Assembly: GCA_021778415.1 (NCBI GenBank)
Contig: JAJYCL010000002.1
Location: 1-64,000 of the forward strand
DNA length: 64,000 bases
Origin: a bacterium
GTDB lineage: Bacteria; Vulcanimicrobiota; Vulcanimicrobiia; Vulcanimicrobiales; Vulcanimicrobiaceae
Direction: 5' to 3'
The translations under genes and the position numbers were made by a program. Below are positions 1 through 8,028 of this stretch, piece by piece. How positions within the stretch are numbered: position 1 is the stretch's first letter; each line of letters starts with the position of its first letter. Below the pieces are notes generated by a model. The model was not told the origin of the DNA and did no database searches. It was given only the letters and a program-made list of their open reading frames with translations.

Positions 1-780
1 CCGATCTTTTACGAGCATTGCATCCGGAATAAGAATTGCGCCGATAAAAATGGCTTCCGGGGCCCCCATGCGCGTACATGCCCACGCCGTTCGTAGCGAG
101 ATGCGCAGCGATGAAAAAATGCGGTACTCGGGGTGGCGGGCAACGTACACGAAGGCATAGATGACGCCAACGATCTCGGAGACGAGCGAGGATATTCCGG
201 CGCCGATAATGCCGAGGGGATGATGGGTGAGGAGGCCGACGGCAAGTGTGAAGACGAGTGGAATGTGGATGAGATTGATGATTGCTAAGACCTGGATGCC
301 GAGACGACGATTGCCTGCCGCTCCCAAACCACCGATCAGCGTCGCCGAAAAAATCATGACTAAGAGCGAGACACTGCGCAGTGCGAGATAGGCGCCACTT
401 GCGGGAGCACTGGAAATGTTACCGACGAGAGCCCGCACGATATATTCGCCACCAAAGATCGTGCCGATCGTGATGAATAGTGCGAGAATGAACGGCCCAA
501 CTGTTGCAGAGCGGACGGTGGAGGCAAAGCCGTCAATATCGCGCGCACCGATACGTTGAGCGGCGAGGATTGTACCTCCCGAGAGCAGCGAGATGACGAT
601 GGCGCTGAGCGCGAAGAAAATTGCGCTCGATGCGGTGACGCCGGCGAGTGCCGTTGCACCGAAAGACCCGATAACAATCGTATCGACGATACCCAAAATC
701 TGATCGCCGGCAAATTGCACGGCGAGGGGAACGGCAAGTCGTCGGAACGCCGCACCGACATCGCGGTGATCGACGATCAT
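1..780 (-). CDS. MATE-family efflux transporter, 3' end outside window
   Basis: This is the N-terminal 260 residues of a multidrug and toxic compound extrusion (MATE) type membrane carrier; the reading frame is still open at base 1. The first 80 residues read like the family's first helices: a short cytosolic N-terminus, then QFAGDQILGIVDTIVIGSFG and a second hydrophobic segment ending in LAAQRIGARD. Members exchange Na+ or H+ for drugs or metabolites. The ATG lies 23 bases after the kynureninase stop on the same strand, so it is probably the last gene of the tryptophan-catabolic operon. The substrate cannot be told from sequence; export of a pathway product such as anthranilate is speculation. 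Confidence 0.85.
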   Translation of the reverse strand, partial: MIVDHRDVGAAFRRLAVPLAVQFAGDQILGIVDTIVIGSFGATALAGVTASSAIFFALSAIVISLLSGGTILAAQRIGARDIDGFASTVRSATVGPFILALFITIGTIFGGEYIVRALVGNISSAPASGAYLALRSVSLLVMIFSATLIGGLGAAGNRRLGIQVLAIINLIHIPLVFTLAVGLLTHHPLGIIGAGISSLVSEIVGVIYAFVYVARHPEYRIFSSLRISLRTAWACTRMGAPEAIFIGAILIPDAMLVKDR

Positions 781-803
781 CGCGTCTGCGGCGTCGATGA
801 TCG

Positions 804-1958
804 TTATCCCTTACGCAACTCGTCGATATGTGCGAAAAAGGCGTCGATCTCGTCGTCCGTCGTGTAGAAGTGCGGAGAGACGCGCAATCCGCACCCTGGG
901 CGATAGTCGAGAAAGACGCGACGCGCAATGAGCTTGTCGCACAAGGTTTTCGCGTCGTCGCAGTCGATGCCGATCCATCCGCCGCGCTGTTCCGGAATAC
1001 GCGGCGTCTTGATGAGAAATCCCCGTTCTTGCGCGTGTTCGGCGATGCGTTCGGTGAGGCGAATATTATGTTCGCGAATGCGCGGAACGCCGATTTTCGC
1101 GATGATCTCATGGCCCGGCTGTGCGACCATGTAGCCCGGAATTGTCGGCGTTCCGCTTCCGAAACGGTACATCGATTCGGCGTGGCGCGTCGGAGCGGGC
1201 TCAAATGAGAACGGCGATGCATGGGCCATCCAACCTGTTACGGCCGGAGAAAAACGATGGCGTAGCTGCGGGGCGACGTAGATCCAACCGCAACCGGGGC
1301 CGCCGCACAACCATTTGTGCGATCCGCCGACGACAATATCGAGGTTCCATTGCGTGACATCGAAGGGATAGACGCCTGCGGTTTGATAGGCATCGACGCA
1401 AAGAAGCGCACCGACCGATCGCGCATGCGCTTGGATCGTGCGGACATCGCAGATCGAACCGGACACGTAATACGCATGCGATAAGACGGCGATGGCGGTT
1501 TTTTCGGTGATCGCATTGACGATGGATTCCGTTGGAACCGTGCGGCCATCGGGCGAGGGAACGATTTTTAATCGCGCTCCATAGCGCTCCCATTCTTTCC
1601 AGAGATAGAGCACCGATGGAAACTGCAAAGCCTCGATAACAACTTCGTTGCGCTCGCCTGAAAAATCAAGCGATGACGCGAGCGATGCCTGAAGGAGGGC
1701 AACATTGGGCGCTAAGAACATGGTCCCGGGAGCGGCGCCAATGATCGCGCCGATTCCATCGGCGATGCTCGCGATGCGCGGCAGCCAAAGCTCCCACGCT
1801 TCCGGGCCTTCTGCCGTCCATTCATCAAGATAGGTTGTTAGCGCATCGCGCGTTGCACGGGGTGCTGCGCCCATCGAGTGGCTCACAAGATACGTGGATG
1901 TTGAGAGCGTCGGAAATTCTTCGCGCAAGAGCGGTGCCGTCATCGTAATTTTATCCAT
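804..1958 (-). CDS. kynU: Kynureninase
   Basis: PLP-dependent hydrolase of fold type I (class V aminotransferase family). It cleaves kynurenine to anthranilate and alanine. The PLP lysine lies in GGSHKWLCGGPG, with the upstream aspartate in CVDAYQTAG; the C-terminus carries LDYRPGCGLRVSPHFY, typical of kynureninases. The chosen ATG (MDKITM) overlaps the dioxygenase stop by 8 bases and has a GGAG about 9 bases upstream. An ATG five codons earlier is possible but worse placed. The protein is about 384 residues, near the usual 400. The neighbouring dioxygenase supports the assignment. A kynurenine formamidase gene is not visible in the window. Confidence 0.93.
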   Translation of the reverse strand: MDKITMTAPLLREEFPTLSTSTYLVSHSMGAAPRATRDALTTYLDEWTAEGPEAWELWLPRIASIADGIGAIIGAAPGTMFLAPNVALLQASLASSLDFSGERNEVVIEALQFPSVLYLWKEWERYGARLKIVPSPDGRTVPTESIVNAITEKTAIAVLSHAYYVSGSICDVRTIQAHARSVGALLCVDAYQTAGVYPFDVTQWNLDIVVGGSHKWLCGGPGCGWIYVAPQLRHRFSPAVTGWMAHASPFSFEPAPTRHAESMYRFGSGTPTIPGYMVAQPGHEIIAKIGVPRIREHNIRLTERIAEHAQERGFLIKTPRIPEQRGGWIGIDCDDAKTLCDKLIARRVFLDYRPGCGLRVSPHFYTTDDEIDAFFAHIDELRKG

Positions 1959-2727
1959 AGCTCGGTGCTCCAAGGCGGGTGCGGACTTCCCAGAGCTCGG
2001 GAAAACAGCGGTATGACAAGGTTTTCTGTAGATAATCCACGCCCGATGATCCGCCGGTTCCCTGCTTGTGCCCGATCATGCGCTCGACCATGCGAACGTG
2101 GCGACCGCGCCACAGCAAAAGGCGTTCATCGAGTTCGATGAGATCTTCGAGGAGCATATAGAGCTCGTAGTGATCATTTTCGTTGCTGTAAATGCGCTCG
2201 AGCGATGCGAGCATGGCCTCGTGAGTATCCGTCGCAAATCCCTGACGCGTTAGAGCATTTTTGAGATCATCGTTGATCGATGGTTCGGCGAGTCGTCGCT
2301 CAAGGCGCGACCTTTGCGCGGTATCCATTTCGATGTGGACCATCGTCTCGGTTCGGCGAACGCCGCAGAGAAATTCCATTTCGCGAAATTGGATGGACTG
2401 AAAACCGCTCGCCGGATTCAAATGTTCGCGGAATTTATTGAAATCGTTCGGGGCCATCGTTTCCAAAACATCGACTTGTTGCTCTAAGAGCCGCTGAATC
2501 GTGTGGATGCGGCGGAAATGTTTGCGCGCACGCATGAGTTGATCGGCGCGAAGATCGCTAACGACGGCATCGAGTTCGTGTAAGAGCTGCTTGAACCACA
2601 ACTCATAGACTTGATGAATGATGATAAACAGGAGTTCGTCGTGATGTTCCGGGCGCGAAAGCGGCGCTTGTAATGCAGTGAGATCGTTGACGCGCAAATA
2701 CGATCCGTACGAAAGGCGTTCACTCAT
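1951..2727 (-). CDS. kynA: Tryptophan 2,3-dioxygenase
   Basis: Cytosolic heme enzyme that opens the indole ring of tryptophan to N-formylkynurenine. The diagnostic FIIIHQVYELWFKQ block is near the N-terminus, and the C-terminal MIGHKQGTGGSSGVDYL block carries the proximal heme histidine and the substrate loop. Length (258 residues) matches bacterial TDO. A longer reading frame exists upstream, but the ATG of MSERLSYGSYL gives a 4-base ATGA overlap with the preceding inhibitor gene and matches the family N-terminus. It is followed by kynureninase, so the pair converts tryptophan to anthranilate if a formamidase is supplied from elsewhere. Confidence 0.96.
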   Translation of the reverse strand: MSERLSYGSYLRVNDLTALQAPLSRPEHHDELLFIIIHQVYELWFKQLLHELDAVVSDLRADQLMRARKHFRRIHTIQRLLEQQVDVLETMAPNDFNKFREHLNPASGFQSIQFREMEFLCGVRRTETMVHIEMDTAQRSRLERRLAEPSINDDLKNALTRQGFATDTHEAMLASLERIYSNENDHYELYMLLEDLIELDERLLLWRGRHVRMVERMIGHKQGTGGSSGVDYLQKTLSYRCFPELWEVRTRLGAPSYG

Positions 2728-3107
2728 TTTGCGGGCGTAACGGCCACGGCGAAGGTCACGGTTTTTACCGCCGGAACGCCGGATTCCCACGGACGACTAT
2801 ACGAGAACGTCAACGTATACGTCCCGGCTTGTTTTGCCGTAAAGAGATACAATTCGGTGCCGCTTGCGCCAACGCGCGCCGCCGTCGGCGCAAGATAGGA
2901 CGTGCCGAGAAAGCCAAGTTTGGCTTGCGTTAGTTCGCCGCTCATGCGCCAAGAATAGCCGGTGCTTGGGCTTGAAACCAGACCGATGACAAACGTCTGC
3001 CCGACATGAACGGCAATCGATGGTGTCGCTTCTGTAAAGACATTCGGAGTCGTTGAGGGTGATGCCGCGCATAACAGGAGCGAGAGAGCGGCGAAGAGTC
3101 GTTTCAT
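2724..3107 (-). CDS. Chagasin-like (I42) cysteine protease inhibitor, exported
   Basis: Small secreted protein of 127 residues with an N-terminal signal peptide (MKRLFAALSLLLCAAS). It resembles proteinase inhibitor family I42 (chagasin/amoebiasin). The three inhibitory loops can be recognised: SPSTGYSW corresponds to NPTTGY, GASGTELYLF to the GxGG loop and SRPWE to the RPW loop. Family members inhibit papain-like proteases, probably in the periplasm here. The cysteine ending the hydrophobic stretch could be a weak lipobox, but LLLC is not canonical. The ATG follows the DUF962 stop by one base, and the stop overlaps the dioxygenase start. A link to tryptophan breakdown is not obvious. Confidence 0.8.
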   Translation of the reverse strand: MKRLFAALSLLLCAASPSTTPNVFTEATPSIAVHVGQTFVIGLVSSPSTGYSWRMSGELTQAKLGFLGTSYLAPTAARVGASGTELYLFTAKQAGTYTLTFSYSRPWESGVPAVKTVTFAVAVTPAK

Positions 3108-3108
3108 G

Positions 3109-3432
3109 TTAGTGGTGTTCCCCGTTGACGATGGCAATTTGCTCGTTGATCGATCCGCTCACAACGTGCCAAGCCATGACATAATCGGCTGCAAGCGATG
3201 AAAGCGGTGCACGGAAGGTCTCGGGGTTATTCTTTTCGATGAAGAAATGCGAGTACCAGGCGGGGCCATATCCCGCGGCCAGGCCGATGGCAGCAAGCCA
3301 CGGCTTGCGGGTGGCAAGTGCGGTCAGCACCAGCGACGTGGCGGCGATGGTGCCGACGACATGAATGGCTCGGGTTCGCGGGTCCGCATGCGCTTTTAGG
3401 TAGCGGGGCCAAAACTGTTCGAAGGATGACAT
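3109..3432 (-). CDS. DUF962 / Mpo1-like membrane protein
   Basis: Short membrane protein (107 residues) of the DUF962 (Mpo1-like) family. The conserved features are the early FWPRYLKAHADPRTRAIH stretch, two hydrophobic helices, and GPAWYSHFFIEKNNPETF followed by a final helix region. The yeast member Mpo1 is an Fe-dependent dioxygenase of 2-hydroxy fatty acids, and its histidines correspond to those seen here (H in KAHAD, H in RAIH, H in YSHF, H in MAWHV). The same activity in this bacterium is inference. An upstream in-frame extension was dropped because MSSFEQFWP matches family N-termini. It heads the operon toward the inhibitor and kynurenine genes. Confidence 0.8.
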   Translation of the reverse strand: MSSFEQFWPRYLKAHADPRTRAIHVVGTIAATSLVLTALATRKPWLAAIGLAAGYGPAWYSHFFIEKNNPETFRAPLSSLAADYVMAWHVVSGSINEQIAIVNGEHH

Positions 3433-3484
3433 GGGCCAATGCTTACGGGGTACCGCCAGCTTCTCCTCGAAGAACGACGGCGTT

Positions 3485-4105
3485 ATGAAATTCCGCCTTT
3501 TTGCCGTGCTCGCCCTTGCCGTGATCGCCGCCTGTTCCGGACATTCCACCAGCGAAAAGGCCACGCCGACGCCAGGCGCAACATCGATCGCTTTCGGGCT
3601 TCCGACCGGCGCGAAACTGCTCTCCTCGCACGATGTGGTCACGCCGCACTTCGTCGGGCATGATCTCATCGCCGCGTCGGCGCAGTCGCTTGCCGATCTT
3701 TCCGGATGGCTCACGAGCATGAGTGCGACCCCGCCCAATGGCTACACGGCTGATGATCCGTCCCATTTGAGCGAACTTAAAAAACGGATCGAACCCTACG
3801 GTATTCGCGCTGCCGCGTTTGTGCATCAAGTGAATGGTCAGCCGCACGGCGTCCTGGTGTTGGTCTTCGATCCGGCGACAGTGCGGGAAAAAGCGGGCAT
3901 TCTCGTTTCACTCGCGTCCAAGTACCGCGCCTTGCCGCCGATGCTTCGCGATCCCATCGATACGCAGATCAAAAAGCAATCCGGAATGACGGGAACGGAA
4001 TTACTGGCCCCGAGCAATCCCATCGGCGCGGTTATCGAATCGCTGGATACCCTAAAGACGGCGAATGAACGCGGTATTCTTATCATCGACGGAACCAAAA
4101 AATAG
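3485..4105 (+). CDS. Putative lipoprotein of unknown function
   Basis: About 206 residues starting MKFRLFAVLALAVIAACSGHS, a clear lipoprotein signal with lipobox IAAC. The mature part begins with a Ser/Thr/Pro linker, then a globular region (VTPHFVGHDLIAASAQSL, later AAAFVHQVNGQPHGVLVLVFDPA). I do not recognise the family. Its stop TAG overlaps the GTG start of the next gene (TAGTG), so the two are probably co-translated envelope proteins. It is transcribed divergently from the DUF962 operon, with only about 50 bases between them for two promoters. Confidence 0.7.
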   Translation: MKFRLFAVLALAVIAACSGHSTSEKATPTPGATSIAFGLPTGAKLLSSHDVVTPHFVGHDLIAASAQSLADLSGWLTSMSATPPNGYTADDPSHLSELKKRIEPYGIRAAAFVHQVNGQPHGVLVLVFDPATVREKAGILVSLASKYRALPPMLRDPIDTQIKKQSGMTGTELLAPSNPIGAVIESLDTLKTANERGILIIDGTKK

Positions 4106-4773
4106 TGCTGCTTTCGGCAATTTGGATCGGAGCGCAAGCGCTCTTGCTTGCTGGCGTGCATAAAGATGTCGCCGGAACGCAATACGGTGCAGGCGGTGGC
4201 GCATTCGTTGAAGTGACTGCGCGTGCAAAACGTCTGCAGGTTCATTTCGAGGGCTTCCCCGTTGTTTCGATTCCGCAACGAGCGTCGGCGTATTACGGCC
4301 AGGCAACGCCGGCCATCGGCATTCTCGATTACTCCGTGGGCTACGCGGTGACGCCGCGTATTCGAGTAGGGCTCGGGCAAACGGTGATCAATCAGCGGAC
4401 GCCGCTGCCGAACCTCTCGCAGGTCGTAACGTCTCGTCTCGCCGGGGCGCGCTATGAACTCGGCTATTCGCAGCCGCTCCATCGAAACCGATTTATCGAA
4501 GCGCTGTTTGCCGGATCGACGAATCTCACCGGTGCAGATGTCTATGTCTATAGCGATGGCGTGACGCCGACTGTCGTCAAGCAAGAGCGTGAATAGGCTA
4601 TCGACGGAACGATCGAATTGGGCTTCGTGCATCCAAAATCGGAGTTTTTAATCGGCGTGCGCGTCATTAATTTTTCTGCGAAATACACCGCAACAAACGA
4701 GGCCGGCGACCGCAATGCGGGCGTCGGCCTCGTTCTGGAATGGCGCCGCCGCGTAGGCGGGAGTTCGCCTTAA
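4105..4773 (+). pseudogene. Barrel-like envelope protein interrupted by an in-frame TAG
   Basis: The GTG-started frame codes for 163 residues: a hydrophobic N-terminus (MLLSAIWIGAQALLLAGVHK) and alternating strands such as YSVGYAVTPRIRVGLGQT and AGARYELGYSQPL, suggesting an outer-membrane beta-barrel. A TAG at 4594-4596 stops it in a surface-loop-like stretch (VVKQERE). The same frame then stays open for 58 more codons with the same strand pattern (TIELGFVHP, FLIGVRVINFSAKY, AGVGLVLEWRR) up to TAA at 4771. The intact product would be about 221 residues plus the codon at the TAG. This is a recent nonsense mutation, a sequencing error, or readthrough. A strong inverted repeat (AACGAGGCCG at 4696-4705 with CGGCCTCGTT at 4725-4734) lies in the 3' part. 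Confidence 0.6.
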
Positions 4774-4777
4774 TGCC

Positions 4778-5389
4778 TTACGGCGAAAACCAATTCGAGG
4801 TGCCGTCGGTCTTATAGGTATGGACGCCGCCGGAGAATGTATCGTCGTAAATCCCCGCGAAGAATTTTTTCGTTCCGTTATCGTAGAGGGAGAGATACGG
4901 GGATCGGCCATCGCCCTCCAAGATGACTTGTTTTTGGCCTGCCGCGTTATTGAACTGTAAGAGTGACGTGTTTCCCGTCGTCATTCCCAGATAAGCGCGC
5001 TCCGTTCCCGAGTTATCGCGCAGGCGAATAAATGGTCCGGTCGGATCGCCGTTGATGCTGACGCGCACGGATTTATCTTCGGCGCGCATTTCATAGAACG
5101 GGATTGAGGTCTTCTCGTCGACCCCGATGACTTGGCGATACACGCCAGATGGCCCGGCGATGCCGATGCCCGCCGCATCGATATCAACGCGATCGACGCC
5201 GTTGGCATCGACGATTTTAAGATGCTGCATCGTTTGTGTCGCGGCTGACTGGGCCGTGACGGTGGCAACCGAGGCGACTGCAATGAATGCGATGAGCAGG
5301 GCCACGGTAGTGATCCGCGAGCGCTTGGCAGCTCGTTCGAGCTGCTCGATGCGGACAGCGAGAGAGGCAACGTCAGTGGTGGTGTTCAT
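4778..5389 (-). CDS. Membrane-anchored repeat protein, paralogue A
   Basis: 203 residues. Residues 1-20 form a short charged, possibly coiled N-terminus, then RITTVALLIAFIAVASVATVTA makes one membrane anchor or uncleaved signal. The outside part consists of short beta-like repeats: LKIVDANGVDRVDID, GIAGPSGVYRQVI, FIRLRDNSGTERAYLGM and PYLSLYDNGTKKFFAGI. Each has a turn Gly followed by a charged residue and a hydrophobic strand. I know no function. An excellent AGGAGGT precedes the ATG. It lies just downstream of a clear paralogue with the same architecture, so the pair arose by tandem duplication. Confidence 0.75.
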   Translation of the reverse strand: MNTTTDVASLAVRIEQLERAAKRSRITTVALLIAFIAVASVATVTAQSAATQTMQHLKIVDANGVDRVDIDAAGIGIAGPSGVYRQVIGVDEKTSIPFYEMRAEDKSVRVSINGDPTGPFIRLRDNSGTERAYLGMTTGNTSLLQFNNAAGQKQVILEGDGRSPYLSLYDNGTKKFFAGIYDDTFSGGVHTYKTDGTSNWFSP

Positions 5390-5462
5390 AGGTTTACCTC
5401 CTAATGCACCTTCCCATTCGCTATGCTCGCTCGCTTGCCTCGTGATTCGCAAGGGGGTTCTG

Positions 5463-5948
5463 CTAGGGTGCGTAGGACCGTTGTTCGATTGGATTGCCGA
5501 ATCGGTTGTCGAATTCGAGCAGGGTCCGATTCGCGTCGGTGACGCCCAAGTAGACTCTTTGGTGCCGGTTCGCTCCCCACAATCGGACAAACGGAGCATT
5601 CTGGTTTCCGACGATATCGATGAGCGGCGAATGTGTATGGCTGCGCATCTCAATAACCGGAGCATTCGATTTCGCATCGACTGTCAGTATTTCTCGATAC
5701 GTGCCCGACGAATCCGCAATGGCAATTCCCGTTTCGTCGATATCGACGCGATCGACGCCTCGCGCATCGACGACTCGGAGATGACGAATCGTTTGCGTTG
5801 CCGCCGAGTTAGCGGCAACCGTTGCGACCGACGCAACGGCAATGAAAGCGGCAAGTAAGAGCACGGTGGTGATCCGATAGCGCACGACGCTTCGTTCGAG
5901 GCGATCAAAGCGTTCATGTAGGGAAGGTACGTCGGAAGTGGGATTCAT
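5463..5948 (-). CDS. Membrane-anchored repeat protein, paralogue B
   Basis: 161 residues with the same plan as its downstream neighbour: N-terminal charged segment (HERFDRLERSVVRY), one hydrophobic anchor (RITTVLLLAAFIAVASVATVAA), then repeats such as LRVVDARGVDRVDID, FVRLWGANRHQRVYLGV and LLEFDNRFGNP. Identity with paralogue A is highest in the anchor and first repeat. Paralogue A has one additional repeat at its C-terminus. The start has an AGGAGGT 6 bases upstream, nearly the same leader as paralogue A. The two are separated by about 70 bases and could share a transcript. No family name is recognised. Confidence 0.72.
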   Translation of the reverse strand: MNPTSDVPSLHERFDRLERSVVRYRITTVLLLAAFIAVASVATVAANSAATQTIRHLRVVDARGVDRVDIDETGIAIADSSGTYREILTVDAKSNAPVIEMRSHTHSPLIDIVGNQNAPFVRLWGANRHQRVYLGVTDANRTLLEFDNRFGNPIEQRSYAP

Positions 5949-6073
5949 GGGAATACCTCCTGATGCCCAAGCCGTTCTCGGCGGCTATGCCTGAGCCTGT
6001 CGTGAATGCCTCGCTCGGGGCAAAACAAGGTGAAATGCGGTGGACCCGCATAGAATAGGCGCCTGTAGGCCGC

Positions 6074-6160
6074 GGAGAGATGGCAGAGCGGTTGAATGCG
6101 GCGGTCTTGAAAACCGCTGAACCTTCGCGGGTTCCGTGGGTTCGAATCCCACTCTCTCCT
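6074..6160 (+). tRNA. tRNA-Ser(UGA)
   Basis: An 87-base cloverleaf. The 7-bp acceptor stem is GGAGAGA/TCTCTCC, the anticodon stem GCGGT/ACCGC encloses CTTGAAA with anticodon TGA, a long variable arm GAACC-TTCGC-GGGTTC marks class II, and the T arm is GTGGG-TTCGAAT-CCCAC. It reads serine codons UCA and wobble partners. The discriminator is T, whereas bacterial tRNA-Ser usually has G. CCA is not encoded. Confidence 0.95.
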
Positions 6161-6171
6161 GATTTTTCCCG

Positions 6172-6792
6172 CTAGTCGCTCGGCGGCTCGTCGCAGACGT
6201 AGACGCTGCCGCACGAAATTTCTGCCGCGATGCGAAAGCGATTGTCGGACTCGATGATTTCGCGGTGGACCGGCGTGTGATAGATGAGCCACGTAGCCCC
6301 GTTGCGGCGACGTGAGGAAATGGCGCCGAGCGCGATCTCGAGCGCCGATGCATCGAATGGGTTGTACAGAAACACGACAAGATCGCCCGGCGGGTACGTC
6401 CACATGCGCGCATCGGCGCGCACGATGCGAACGTCGTTGCAACGCCTGAGCGGGCACTGCGCGGTTTCGAGATTTTCACGAGCGACTTCATACAGGCTCG
6501 CCGATACTTCGACGCCCACAACTTGCCGAAAAGGCAATTCGCTCGCAAGGATTAACGCGCGTCCCATTCCGGCGCCGACATCCACGAACGTCGATTTGGC
6601 GATTGCATCCGCCGGCACAAGTGCGAGTAAAGCCCGAAAATCCGCGACCGGAACGCCTTCATAATGCGTTGCGTGGTACCCCGCATCTCCCACATCGTCG
6701 GGATCGAGATCGGACAGAAAAAGAATCGCTTGCGTTGTGACGGCGTACTCGCGGTCGAATCGCCGACCGTCGCTTCGCTCCGAGTTCGGCAT
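6172..6792 (-). CDS. Class I SAM-dependent methyltransferase
   Basis: 206 residues with Rossmann-type methyltransferase motifs: motif I FVDVGAGMGRAL at about residues 69-80, acidic motif II VVGVEVS, and VRIVRADARMW before a DLVVFLYNPF strand (motif IV-like). The N-terminal FDREYAVTT and HYEGVPVADFRALL parts resemble small methyltransferases whose substrates are mostly unknown. The NPF sequence recalls the NPPY motif of N-methyltransferases, but a substrate cannot be assigned. It ends 11 bases after the tRNA-Ser on the opposite strand and lies 18 bases after the ABC permease stop region, probably at the end of the exporter transcript. Confidence 0.8.
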   Translation of the reverse strand: MPNSERSDGRRFDREYAVTTQAILFLSDLDPDDVGDAGYHATHYEGVPVADFRALLALVPADAIAKSTFVDVGAGMGRALILASELPFRQVVGVEVSASLYEVARENLETAQCPLRRCNDVRIVRADARMWTYPPGDLVVFLYNPFDASALEIALGAISSRRRNGATWLIYHTPVHREIIESDNRFRIAAEISCGSVYVCDEPPSD

Positions 6793-6810
6793 GCGCGATA
6801 CTCCCCTAGA

Positions 6811-8028
6811 TTATTCGAAGCGCAATGCTTCGATAGGATGGAGATGCGAGGCCTTGCGCGCGGGATAGTAACCGAAAAAGACCCCGACCATTGCCGAGAA
6901 GAGAACGGAGAACGCAATCCATGTCGGCGGAATCAACATCGGCCAGTGCGCGAGCGTCGCGACGAGCAATGTTCCGGCGAGGCCGAAGACGACGCCGATG
7001 ATGCCTCCGGCGGTCGAGAGCACGATGGATTCGGTAAGAAACTGATTGAGGATGACGGCAGAACGTGCGCCGACGGCCATGCGTAAGCCAATTTCGCGCG
7101 TGCGTTCGGTGACGGAGACCATCATAATGTTCATGATGCCGATGCCGCCGACGAGAAGCGAAACCGCCGCGACGCCGGCAAGGAGAAACTCCATGACTGC
7201 ACCTGTTGATGATGCAGCTGAAGCAATCGCTTGCAACGAGCGCACCGAGAAATCATCCGGCGTCGGAGGAATGATGCGGTGGCGGGCTTCCAGCAACGTC
7301 GTGATTTCCGTTAGGACGATGGGAACGCTCGCGGCATCGGTTGCCGAGACCGTGAGGATACTCACCGTCGTTTGCCCGGTCAGACGATGCATGGCTGAGG
7401 TGTACGGTACGAGGATGGTATCGTCTTGATCTTGCCCCATGCCGTTTTGCCCCATCGCGCCGAGTGTGCCGATGACCGTAAATGGAACGCCTTTGATGTT
7501 GACCGTTTGCCCGAGCGGCGAGGCACCGTTGGGAAAGAGATTTTGCACGACCGTTTGGCCAAGCACGCAAACTTTCGCCGCCGAGACGGTATCGTTCTGG
7601 GAAAAGAACAACCCCGATGCCATCGGCCAACTGCGAATAAATGTATAAGTCGGCGCAACTCCCGTCACCGTGGTTTGCCAGTTATTCCCACCGGAGACGA
7701 CTTGCGTACGCAGTCCAACGGCGGGTGAAACGGCGGCAACATTGGGAAGCTTGGCAATCGCCATGCCATCGTCGGGTGTGAGGGTCGAGGCTCCGCCGAA
7801 GCCGGTCCGTGCCCCGCCTTGCGTGATACTTCCCGGCAGAACGACGAGCATGTTACTGCCGAGACTAGAAATTTGCGCTTGAACGGATGCGCGCGCACCC
7901 GCTCCGATGGCCACGGTCACGATGACGGCTGCAACGCCGATAATCACGCCAAGCATCGTGAGCATCGAGCGTGCGCGATTTCGCAAAAGCGCGTCGAAGG
8001 CCAAGCGTAACGTTGCTTTGAGGTTCAT
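6811..8028 (-). CDS. MacB-like ABC exporter permease (FtsX family)
   Basis: 405 residues with the MacB arrangement: an N-terminal helix in ARSMLTMLGVIIGVAAVIVTVAIG, a large periplasmic domain (about residues 45-270), then three C-terminal helices including LVGGIGIMNIMMVSVTERTREIGLRMAVGA, the FtsX signature. It forms the membrane half of a mechanotransmission-type transporter. In E. coli MacB the ATPase and permease are fused; here the ATPase is the preceding gene, joined by an ATGA overlap. The MacA-like adaptor precedes both, so the three make one exporter for antibiotics, lipids or peptides. The outer-membrane channel is not in the window. Confidence 0.93.
   Translation of the reverse strand: MNLKATLRLAFDALLRNRARSMLTMLGVIIGVAAVIVTVAIGAGARASVQAQISSLGSNMLVVLPGSITQGGARTGFGGASTLTPDDGMAIAKLPNVAAVSPAVGLRTQVVSGGNNWQTTVTGVAPTYTFIRSWPMASGLFFSQNDTVSAAKVCVLGQTVVQNLFPNGASPLGQTVNIKGVPFTVIGTLGAMGQNGMGQDQDDTILVPYTSAMHRLTGQTTVSILTVSATDAASVPIVLTEITTLLEARHRIIPPTPDDFSVRSLQAIASAASSTGAVMEFLLAGVAAVSLLVGGIGIMNIMMVSVTERTREIGLRMAVGARSAVILNQFLTESIVLSTAGGIIGVVFGLAGTLLVATLAHWPMLIPPTWIAFSVLFSAMVGVFFGYYPARKASHLHPIEALRFE

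Noticed and set aside
804-1222. Plus- and minus-strand frames over kynureninase and the MATE gene
   Set aside because: They are shadow frames in the wrong register; the family motifs lie only in the annotated frames.
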